A DNA stretch of 64,000 nt from Baylisascaris procyonis (Eukaryota > Nematoda > Chromadorea > Rhabditida > Ascarididae): assembly GCA_037389465.1 (NCBI GenBank), contig JAZARR010000153.1, positions 4,635,001 through 4,699,000 of the forward strand. Direction: 5' to 3'. This document shows, one piece after another, positions 38,551 to 49,800 of this stretch (its first letter is position 1; each line of letters begins with the position of its first letter). Position numbers and translations under genes: made by a program. Below the pieces are notes generated by a model. The model did no database searches. It was not told the DNA's origin and saw only the letters and a program-made list of their open reading frames with translations.

Positions 38551-41500
38551 TTATTTGAGCGACTGGTGACGTTCTAACACAGAGCCGGCGAATATTGATT
38601 CTGCAATGCTTTCAATAGTGTGCCAATATTTAACCTTGCCTATCATAGTCACCACATTTCCCTCGCTGTCTGATTTTGCAGTTATTTTCTGATTACTTTG
38701 CAGCCTTTCTCATCTCTCACCCTTCTTCCCATAGCACGAATGAACCATATGCAACACTCCAATTATACATGGTCGGCATGCTTAAGTCACTGACCAAAGA
38801 TGGAAATATGAATATGCTGATCATTCACATTCCTTTACATATCAGCTTTTTGCTCAACATTCAATCCCCATTGTCTTCGCCTAATACAATCATTACCAAC
38901 ACTCTTTCGTTGCAGCTATTCCTCCATAGATTCAATTTTAACTTAAATAAAACATTTTACAGTTTGTATAACAAAAAACACTAAACATATCTGCAAATGA
39001 AAGTTGTTGAAAGGTCCTACAATCACTGATTGCTAATAATAAAATACTCACAATCTCACCTCAGAGTCTTGACCAGCAATGAAGTTGCCTCCTCTCCCAT
39101 TGAAACATTTTCTGACAAGCTGAGTGACACAAGCTGTGGACAAGTATAAAAACTGAGATCATTCAATCTCTGCTTAACAAGATGTGTCATCGTTAATCGA
39201 TGAAACATAGGCATTCCTAATGAACCAACGAACTTGATTACGATGACATAGCTTTGCAGCGCATCGTCAAGCCAACTAATGTCGTCGGCTTCGAATGAAA
39301 CTTACCAGGGAAAACGCGTTAGAATGGGAGGGGTCGAAAGGAGGCAAAGCAAGCAGCGGGGAGTATGAAGTGAAAGATTTTTTTGAACTAACCGTATAAC
39401 AGTCTCGTGCGAATCCGAGAGACTTGTAATGGGGGGAATGGGAAGGGAGGGGAAGACATGGCAGAAGTACTCTAAATTCAGCAGTTACGTGACGCCATCT
39501 GATCTCTATTGATCTTGTTGTAAAGTCGGGGAAGTTCACTCAAAACTTACAAAGCGTTATTGAACTGGTTACTACTTTCCATTTCAGAAATATTTGAACG
39601 GTTCTTCAGCAATGGCGTCATCTCAATTTTCACGGCCTCACAATGTTTCGCGCAATTTTTATAGCTCAGATCGAAAAATCTTCGCCGCCAAAGGGCGGAT
39701 CTTAGGCCGTTTATTGTGTGCAGAAGGAAATCTCTAAATCGCTGAAAAATCGAGCTCAAACAAGTGGACACACTGCATTCCAGCTGAAAAGCACAACGAC
39801 AAGAGGCGGTGGAAGCCGAAACATCGCGCAAGAATGAGGGAGAGAGCTAAACCTGAATTGGGCCGAAAAGTGGGGTCGCAAAATATTAAAAACTCAAAAA
39901 ACCCACGGCATTCAATTTACCAATATTGTGGACGTGTGGAATCCGAATTACAAAAGCAGCTCATTTATTCGTCTTATGAATTTACGTAAAGTACCAAGAA
40001 AGTCATCAGGTAACACAAATTGAGAAAATTAATTAACGAAATAGTAAGGAGCAGAAAAAACTCGAAGTGAAATATCCCGCCTTCTACCACTTCGCCTAAA
40101 ACTACATATCGTCAAGCTCGAAATGAACTTCAACGCTCAATTTCTTCCCAAAGTTATGAAAGTGAAGGGGCCATATGTAGGCATAGAATTATTTTTGTTC
40201 AGAGTATTTGAAAGGACCGCGACAACAGGATGTGACATTCTGAGTATTAACGCAACTCATTTTTCGGAGTTTTGCAATCAAACAGGGGTCCCAAAAACAG
40301 AAACGCCTCGCCGCGACATCATTTAATAGCTCCTTCCTCCGTTCCTCTCTTCCTCAAAATACAAAGAGCTTATTCGGCGGTAAATAGATGTTTTTTTTTT
40401 TTTGGAAATGACAAAGAAGTAGAAAAAAGAACGAACTTTTTGACAAGTTTTGGAAGATTTAAATCCGAATGGCAAACAATCGTTAAAACACAAATATTTC
40501 AAAACGTTCTCCGCAACTGTCCAAGTGAAGATGTTCTAGTTTCAAGAGGGACTAGAATTAGCGTTACCGTTTTGGAAGCATCCATTAAGCAGGAAACGGA
40601 TATTGTTTGCACTGGAATACCATAAACTGATTCGATGATGGAATAGCATTTTGCAATTGTTGACATAAGGTGATATGGTGGAGAGAAGAAAGGAGATATC
40701 CTCATCTTAAGCTATTCCTTTTCATTGAAAGAGAACGGATGGGAATGAACAACTGAGAATAACTGATTCTATCAATGTTAAGAGTGATTGCGATAAATCA
40801 AAGATTCTTGCCTTACTAGAAGTTTTCCGGTAACATAAGGCTTTACATAGATGACAAAAGAGCACGTTTGTTCGCAATTCTAAATCTGGAGCAGCAAACG
40901 AACTGCTTATAGCGGAAATGAAGTGAAATTGCTTGAATCCGCCGATGAAGGAATTATAATGCTAGATTATAATCGGCCGAGAAATATAATGCTAGAAGTT
41001 AGATCAGCTCTCCGGACAGAGGATGACATAGCATCGCTTCTATTCTCCACAAAAATTTGCACAATTCTCCATAAGGATGATAGCGAACTTATAGAAGAAC
41101 AATTCTGCAAGGATGTAGACGGATTTTTTTTTTAGAAAGAAGCCAATGAGGACAGAGAATGCGTCTCTTTAAAATCACAACAAAAGAGTCGAAAACAGTT
41201 GCTAATATATGTTTGATATATCACAATTGCAGCATTGATAATAATGGAGAGGCATGAAGTTGAATAATTTGCATCACTACTACTGGCATTCACACTTCTA
41301 CACATATCGCTTCTTACAGTAGACATGCGTCCATTGCACAGCATCTATTGAACGTTTTTGATTGACAACATAGTTGATAACCGATTAGAAAAATATCGAA
41401 AAATTCGGATTAATAGTAATCGGCATTTATGCTTTCACTTGAGAAATCCTCAGGGCATTTCGATTCCATAGTTTTCAAAAGTCAAAAAGAAGTCAATGTT

Positions 41501-43000
41501 AGGTGTCGGTAGGTTGCTTCTACTAGCTAAGTGCTAGCTGTCGAACTAAGTACTTACAGTAGGAGAGAGTTTCTCATTTGCTAAAAATCCCACCGTTTAA
41601 CCTGCGGAATATGCACGAATGAAGCAACTGAGGGGGGTTCTCTTATGGTTACCGGCTTGAAGGGAATATGGAGCGCATACCTTGAGCAATTGCAGGTGAG
41701 CGTCGTCAGTGAAAAGACAAGGAGAAAACGAGAAAGTTGTGAGATTTTTCATTTGCTGCATCACATCAAATACATTGTTATTCACATAGCCATTTAAATG
41801 GATCTGTGTTAATGTTGAGGTGTTCGAAGAATTTTGTAATGTAGAGAAACTACAAAAATAATTCGAATTAGTCACAAATGAAGCAAAATTGGAAACGATG
41901 CATTCTTGATGAAGATGGCATGCGAAAGTTTGCGACATTCACTTAACAATCTTTGTTTCGTATAGACAAATGCAAGAGAGCACCAGTTAAGGTGATATAT
42001 ACGCTTTCGCGGTGTTCGCTAATGAAACCGGAGAATCATTAAACCAATATGAACGAAATCCAATGGTTGCGGTCGGTACGTATCGCTCTTTCTACGTCGT
42101 GGACAACCTTACACCTACCTCTTCATTCTGCGGTCCCTGCGCATTTCTTTCCTCGAACCCAAGGCGAGGTTACATGGAACACCGTTTATTCCACAGGCTG
42201 TTTGTTATTCATGATCACAACACTTAACACCGATTATGAAACCTATTTTTAGAATCCTTAGTTCACTATAGGGAAGGCCGATAAACTTCTCTCAAACCTG
42301 CTGATCCTTGATTTCTCAACGCTGAAACGCATTACCACAACATCATGTCTAAGCATACTTATGGATTAATGTCTTTCTGTCTGTCTAATGCTTTCAACTC
42401 GGAAATCACTGAAGCTGCACCAAAAGAACTGGTCAAAAAAAAACAGCGCAATCAACCCTAGGAGGGGGAGGGGAAAGGCGGCTTTCGATAGATCATACTT
42501 TGATTTCACATACAATGAGCCGGTGAAAATCTTTTGCAGGAGATTTCTGAGAGCAATTAGATGGCAATGGGGATGTGCTATGCGGATAAGGAAGGAAAAA
42601 GAGGTGATATATAAATCTTTGGAGTGTCCAAGTGCTCCCTGATATTCAAAAATGTCAAATTAGAAATCCGAGTGTCTGCAATTCAGAAACAACAATTTCG
42701 AGTCACCCCAATATAATGGAACATGACGACCTTTCGATGTTTAGTTTCGCTACACACAGTTTTGCAAGTGCTCTTCTAATAAAAAAACCTTTGCAAAACA
42801 ACAATACCCAAAATACTATAAATCGATACACTTACGCATTCCAGCTGGCCGACGCCATTCATCACTTCCAGTGGTTTGTTCCAAGCCAATACTTCCGAGA
42901 TGAAGTTACCTACGAAATAGGCAGTGGGATGAAAGCAGAGGTGGCGGGTTTTCTTGAACGATGATTCCGAGAACAGTTTTTTCACATTATCGGAGTCGAC
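38551..43000 (-). CDS. Leucine-rich-repeat-like protein, incomplete model
   Basis: Minus-strand exons in transcription order: 42836-43000 (55 codons), 41681-41849, 39551-39783 and 39060-39275, followed tentatively by 38635-38669 and 38551-38600 with a stop. The last five join in phase; the first does not join the second, so at least one exon between them is missing, and the 5' end is unknown. Segments such as LTQIHLNGYVNNNVFDVMQQ followed by MKNLTTFSFSPC, and LNDLSFYTCPQLVSLSLSEN, show the spacing of leucine-rich repeats of the kind found in F-box and related proteins. No F-box or transmembrane segment was found. The proposed final intron (38601-38634) is only 34 nt, which is short even for a nematode, so the 3' end is doubtful. 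Confidence 0.45.
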
Positions 43001-43754
43001 CTGAAACAGGTTAGAATCGTATTGAACGACTGACAAAAGAGCTTCCTCTCACATACCCTGCCCGAAACGAACCTTCTGATCTGGTCCTTCAACAGCTCAG
43101 CTACATCACAGGAATGTTGGTGTATCGTAAAAAGTTTTGGAGATGTGTTGCTTCGCCTTATAACTTCTAACGAGTTATGTCAGTCAACAACCAAGTGCTT
43201 CGCTGCGTCAGAGCCTGTTCACTTATTAAAATTTTATAAATGAACGCTCAAACAAAAAATTTGTTCACGTGAAACAAGAATTCAGTCACCTCAAGCAATG
43301 TGAGATGTACGTACTTGCTCTGATTGCGCTTGTGAAGAAACCAGCAAAACATTGTTTCACTTGGCCTATATAAACATAACGTTGTGAAAATGCTACTTTA
43401 CATTTTAAAAACATTGTTCATGCATAATAATTTGAGAGATGATACGACTTTAGATTAGCTGCCTCATTGAATTGCACATCGTAAAGCAGTATATAGTTAT
43501 GATGATGTAAAAGATACTTGCGGCAACGCATGTTAAATGAACTAGCCCGAATATGCGCTTTTATGTTATGCTTAGCAAAATTTTTATTTCACAACCTCAC
43601 AACCAATAATAATACACAGGTGACAAGCTGTTCGTATTTGAACTATACGACCGTTCGTGTAAACCATCCATAACCCACTCATTTGAACTGAGCCCACCGG
43701 TATAATATCAAAAGCCGCACAGTTTAAAATGCATGCCAATTTTTTGATACATAT

Positions 43755-44324
43755 ACTAACCAACTACAGATTTTTCTAAATTTCTTTTCCTAAGGGTTTG
43801 CAATTTTAGCGTTAGGTGTTTATCAGCTCGTATTAATTGGTTTCTTCTTTGAATACCTTCTATTCCTTTTTTTAAATTTTGTTGTAGGTTAAAATTTGGA
43901 ATAATATGGAGACGCACATGGTCGATATACAGGGTGACCCAGAAGTAACATTGTGTTGTTGATGGAGATGTAACTCTACAAGTTTTAAATCCTTCTGGAA
44001 AATTTTAAAAAGTTTTATTTGAAGGCAGTCATAATTGAACATTACAATAAACACTGATCAACGCAATTCCGCCTGAGCGCCGTGGAGCTCAATGGACGTC
44101 TGACTGCGAGATGCATCCTCAACAGTACTCCTTTCTTCAAAGTTAGTGACAGCGGTCTTGATCACTCTGGACTTCGGAAGTGGCGCGAGGAAATGCTCAG
44201 GTCACTGTCTGGCAACCTGGCGGAGTCCCTCCTATATATAATAGGGTTTCACCATGAAAACCTTTTCTGGTAGTCAGTGCCTGATAAAACCCATCCCTTT
44301 CTGAAATAATGAAGATATGTATAC

Positions 44325-44408
<84 letters not shown>

Positions 44409-45022
44409 GCATGGCGCAACAATGTTGGCAATAGCTAGCCAAACGCAAGCGATGTACAGAATTGCACAAATTGCTATGCTTGCCTCTGCGACTGCTATTA
44501 TTGCGTCTATCTGCTTCTCTACTTTCACGCATTTGAACCCACTCGCTGTCATGACTTGGAAGATTTCCTCAAGCCACCGGCGCGTTTTCTGCCAGTTGGA
44601 AAATGGCGTTTCGCGTAAGCGCAGGGTGCTGGAGTGGGGGAGGGCTGTCAATAAATTGGGAGGAAGGGTGCTGTTGAGAGGGCAGTGGGACATCATTGAG
44701 TTCCGTGGCGCTCAGGCAGGATTGGGCTGATCAGTGCTTATTGTAATGCTCAATCATGACTGCCTTTAAATAAAGTTTTTTCAAGTTTTCCAGAAGTATT
44801 TAAAACTGTAGAGTTACATCTCCATCAACAACACACTGTTACTTCTGGGTCGCCCTGTATACTGGCCATGTGCATCTCCATATTGACCGAAATTTTGACC
44901 TAAAACAAAATTTAAAAAAAAGGCACAGAAAATAATCAAAGAAGAGACCAATTAATACAAGTTGATAAACACATGACGCTAAAATTGCAAACCCTATGGG
45001 AAAAAACATGTAGTTGGCTAGT
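43755..45022. mobile_element. Long-inverted-repeat (foldback) element with a (TA)n centre
   Basis: The left arm 43755-44096 and the right arm 44694-45022 are diverged reverse complements over about 330 bp. Matching landmarks are GGGTTTGCAATTTTAGCG near 43793 and its complement near 44985, CAGGGTGACCCAGAAGTAAC near 43931 and its complement near 44840, and CTGAGCGCC near 44073 and its complement near 44710. Between the arms are about 600 bp with a (TA)n tract. No transposase is recognisable, so it is probably non-autonomous. Confidence 0.8.
44327..44405. repeat. (TA)n microsatellite inside the foldback element
   Basis: About 39 TA units. They create artefactual Tyr-Ile ORFs on both strands. 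Confidence 0.97.
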
Positions 45023-46850
45023 GACATCTGCAATGGGAGGGGGGTTAGGACGGTTTTGGTGTCTGTGTTTATTACGCCAGTGCCTAGACATTTTTTCAGC
45101 TTGAGTAGGCGGCAGTGCTGAAAAGGATTGTTACTGAAACCGAAGAGCATTTTTGCTGCTGACCCTTTGCAAGGAGCAGTTGAATGGGAAAAATGAAGAA
45201 AATATGGCGATGGTAGCAAAATGCAAAATCCGAGTTAAATCTTCTTTTTTATTTGAGCCTCACGGGAAGGCCTATCTAGTTGCAAAGATGCTAGTGATCC
45301 AATCTAAAAAGGACCTGGAAAGCATTGTTCAGCAACAAAGACTCCTACCGTTAGAAAAAAGTCTCGATGAGTTCAGAAACGACGCTAGCAGCATCACGCA
45401 TGCGGGACCACCTAGTACTCTGACACCCCGAGAGATGAAATATGCGGTTACGAGCAGTGAAGGAAAATAGAATGGGAAGAATCATAACGATATTAAAACC
45501 GACGAGTGGCAACGAATTGCAACGAGTCCAAAGGTTTACGTGTGCGAGGCTGCAATAAGGAACTTTAGATGTAAAACAAAAATATATCTGACGAAAAACG
45601 GTGAATAGGAAACCAGGCTTAAGGAAGAGACATTAGAGAATATGAAGTGAATGCCGAACTGTGAAGAGAAGGACTAACCCGCTAAGAAAAATTACCAGAA
45701 GCAAGTGGCTGGCAAAAGTAATGGACCCGCATAACCAGAAGCTTATTCATCAGGTTTGGCATACCTCGGTGGAAAAATTCAATAATCATCATTAAATTCC
45801 ACCTTATGCGCCTAGTCTATCAATATTATTTCTTTTGAAGTGTGTTCCCTCTAACCCCCCCCCCCCCGGTGCTACGGTTCAATACATTGAATCGAGCTTG
45901 GTCTGTCTTACTTTCAGTCTATAGCTGCAATGAAAGGCAGCGGTTCCTTCGTTTTGTAAACCTAGTTCCGCCAGTTATAAGGAAGATATATTTAATCAGC
46001 GTTTACTCAGTGCTTACTGAAATATGAACATATCAGTGCAACCGGAAAGAAAAAAAAAAACAAATTTATTGAAAATAAACAGAGCAGCGAAATTTATAAC
46101 CGTGAATAAAACTCTCCTAAAGGACAACAAGTGAAACTAATCGAAATGTAGCAAGTTATGATCATTGCTCGCATATCTCATTGGTTTTAAATGCAATAGT
46201 GACAAAGGTTATGATGAATATGGTCTGATACAGGTGCTAAAATGCAAATTTCTCTTGTTTTGGCTATCTCTTGAAGGAAAATTCATAAGTGATCGACAAT
46301 CATTGAAACGTTTTGCAAAGATATTTTTAGTGCAAATTTCCCTCCTCATCTTACAGTATCATTGACAGAACAAATTATCTCATCGTTTGAGAAATGATCA
46401 ACAAAAACATTTTTCACAAACTAAAATTTTACATTGGAATTGACGATCATTTCTATACAATCAATGCCCATTCAGATGTTGTAGAATGTTTACAGTTTAT
46501 TCGGACTATGCACGTTTGTTTATATTGCATTAAGTAATTTGAGACTATTGTTTCAATACATATATTTGGATGTTTTTGAGTTATGAGCCAACTGAAGCCC
46601 GGCTCAGACTGAGAATGATAATGGGGTGTTTTTGATGACCAATGGAAACTGGTCATCAACCCGTAACAATGATAGTGTTTGCGGCAGCTCGGCGGTAAAG
46701 CACTCGACCGCCCAAGGAGAGGTCGCGGGTTCGTCCCCGTCTGCTGACTGGTCATCGAAAACATTGGTCATCGGAAACACTCTGTTTCAATGTAATTGGA
46801 AACATAACTTGATACCAAAAGTTGTCGAACAACAAATTTAGAAATGATTA
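45023..46850. other. Gap between the foldback element and the cysteine-rich gene
   Basis: An open frame at 45153-45470 on the plus strand (about 105 codons, TTG start) has no recognisable motif. The minus-strand AATAAA at 46496-46501 could be the poly(A) signal of the cysteine-rich gene. A tRNA-like sequence lies at 46674-46748. No other gene is supported. Confidence 0.35.
46674..46748 (+). ncRNA. tRNA-like sequence (tRNA pseudogene or SINE head)
   Basis: GCAGCTCGGCGGTAAAGC resembles a tRNA D-arm (A box) and GCGGGTTCGTCCCCG resembles a T-arm (B box), at normal spacing, with CGACC...GGTCG between them. The D stem has a mismatch, the T loop lacks the usual A after TTCG, the anticodon arm does not form a normal 5-bp stem with a 7-base loop, and the acceptor stem does not pair well. 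It is therefore unlikely to be a working tRNA. It is flanked by repeats of GGTCATC and the complement GATGACC. Confidence 0.45.
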
Positions 46851-49800
46851 TCACTTGAGAATAAACTTCTGAACATCATTATTGAGTTGTTTGCATTTCT
46901 TGCAGCAACAAACAATTTGACGTTGCAATTCGATACACCCATTTTTGTTATTGATAAGATTTGTCGAGCAAATTGCGCGTTCAACTGAAATAACCCTACA
47001 TCATCTCTGCATTTGAATTCTTGAATGATTATCGAGATTATTTTGGTACACAATTTTGCTAACATCCTATGGTTTGTTAACTGCATATGTCCATTGCAAC
47101 TGTAATCTCCTACGTAAATTTTCTTTTATTTTGCAAACTCTTTTATGACTCCATCCTATTTGTCCATCTATTTCCGACCCTTGTAATATCCTCAACGACT
47201 TGGAATGTTCTCCTATGATTGACGCTCACTTATATTATTCTACATCATAATAATGTTATTCCATATCATATTTCGATGCAACTTAGTTAGTTCTTTGCTC
47301 GATCGTCTCTGAATAATTCAAGTGATGCGAAAGGGTGTCAACTTGTTAGCTTCTCTGATCGATTCCCACTTTTTCTGCCATTTTTCATTCTTTCATTCAA
47401 CTACCTCGTAATATCCGTCTGCGCACTAACACAATAACGATATAAGTAATAAAGCGTCTGAGTTTTTCTCGATTTCTTCAAGTGCAAACCGGGCTTATGA
47501 TCCGATATGGCAGGACACAAACATGAACTAGGCAACAGATCGATATAAATGAAAACCTTTCGAGATAGAAGAGTTCCTCGAATCAGAATCAACCACGTCC
47601 TCTTTTGAGTTCATCGTCGTATCTGCAGAAAGTATGGCTTGAAATGAAAACAAATGAAGGCTTACGTTTTCGAATGATTATAGAGTGATGAAATTTCACA
47701 TAGAAGCTACTATCACAACTATATTACTCCAATGCAAATGACGACCAACTAATGAAGTTTACAGAAATTCGAGCGGTGTTAAACTCGGAGATCAAATTCG
47801 TCTAGCGACGGATTTGAAGCACGGGAAATGCCGAAAACGACGGTTAAGTTTTTAATCGATGTCGAGAGGAGGAGTTCATTGATAGGATAGTTCACCGACA
47901 TCAAAGGTTAAGCAAACGATCATTAGAAATGCAAATTCTGAAAATGATCGGAAATGACGGCGATTATTCAAATTTTTACGTGATATAATAGAGTGACTAA
48001 TATATTATATTTGTAACTAGCGATGTCTAATAGTTTGCTTACCAGTGAAAACAACTACTTTGTAGTCGTCATTGATTTGTCCATGTTTGTTCGAGGCGAT
48101 TTCAGGTGTAATATTCTCGACATCAACAACCTTTAAAGAGGATTATGCTAATTATCGCTTTCGAAGAGAGAATGCGATTGAAATTTATGAATTCAACTGC
48201 AAAAAACTCAAATAGTACCATTTTGAAGTAAACTATTCGCATAACACAGCAATTCCCATATCTAAATGCATTCCTATTTACCATTTTAAAAGGTGCTAAT
48301 ATTAGCACCCATCAAAGATATCCACGAATTGAATGGCCGTTTATCTAAATGCCTCTTGGGGAAGCGATACCTCAGAAATTGTTCATTGGCTAATATACAT
48401 TGAGATCGTTCTTTGACACCGCCAAGCCGGAAAATAGCGCTAAAGAAATAGTGGATTTTGTTGAAATGATCCAAGCCAAGCAGCCCAATTATGAAAAATA
48501 CATCAGAATTTGTGACACCAGTCGAGAATTTGCAATAGAATTCCAAGAAATTGCCACAACAAACATGGGACCATAGATAGATGTGGAATGCGCTTCACAG
48601 AAACTTTCCAGCAGAAAAGATTAACACGTGAAGTATGCCCTAGAGTGATTCTAACATAAACTTCTTGCCTCGTATTCAAAAGATGTTAGGTTGAAAGATG
48701 TTACTAGGCATAAAAAGATGCTCAAAAGTAATGCTATAATAGCAGAGACTTTGTTATCCGGATAAAAGGCAATATTGGTTATCGTTCGGCAATTTGGACT
48801 TTTGGAGTGATAATGAAAATTCATGGATAGATTATCAAGTTGAAGTTCTTTTGAAAGGTGTTATCAATAGCGTTATTGCCTATACGTTAAGAGGAAAGCA
48901 AATGGAAATATGTTTCGCACTCAAGAGGGAAATTTAAATGTCAGCAGGTAAAATGGTAACGAAACTACAAGTTGGTATGCTTCTAACGAATAACATAGTA
49001 GGATACATTTGTTAGAAATAATTTAGCATTTAGCGAACAGTTCAAACCCAAATTATTATTACGAACTAGCAGAAAAAAAAAAGAGTGCAAATAGCCGAAT
49101 AGCAAAAGTTTTGGTTAGCTTTCCTTCTTGAACGTAAATTCGATGCTTATGTAATCACATCAAACTCCTCAGGTAAAGCTGGATCTGAGTATTCCAAAGG
49201 ATTACTGAAACAATGTAATTGTTTTACCTGTTTACTCATCTTCTGCACTGCTACTCGTATCGCAATAAGCACTTCTTTTTGATCGCTGTTGCAACCTAGC
49301 ACTCCATCGTTCGTGTATTTGCGACAGAAGCAAACTGCATCTATCGTCTTATTGTTCGCGACATCGATTAAGCAGCGATCTTCTTCCGTTGCAAAACTGC
49401 AATAAAATCGTTCCCGTAAACAAACTATGAAGAAATGCAATGCAAACTATGTTAGACTGATGGATTCAATAAAGGAAATGCACCAGTGCAGATTGCACCG
49501 GCTTTTGGGCATGCCTCCCCCCGTTCGCTTCCTATTCAATGCGTTGACAAGTAATTTGGCTTGCATTATTGCCGAATTTTTTACTCGGTATACTTTTCGC
49601 CGCGTTGAAAAGGAATTTTTATGACTACTGGTTACAAGGTTAAGCACCTCAAGATAGCAGAAAAGTACGTGTAGTATCGCTTATCCTTAAAGCATCACAA
49701 CAGGTATCTTTAAGGTATCCTTAAGGCAAGCCAAATTTTCTTTTTTAAATAACAGCAGAAGTATAGTTGCATTTGATGAAGAATACGAGCTTAAATTTAA

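Noticed and set aside
44249..44532. Tyr-Ile repeat ORFs on both strands
   Set aside because: Direct translation of the (TA)n tract.
45153..45470. 105-codon plus-strand ORF
   Set aside because: Composition is coding-like, but there is no ATG, no recognisable motif and no splice partner; left unassigned.
48404..48576. Plus-strand frame with FDTAKPENSAKEIVDFV
   Set aside because: Looks like an exon, but has only a weak acceptor and no upstream partner, and overlaps a minus-strand frame within a proposed intron.
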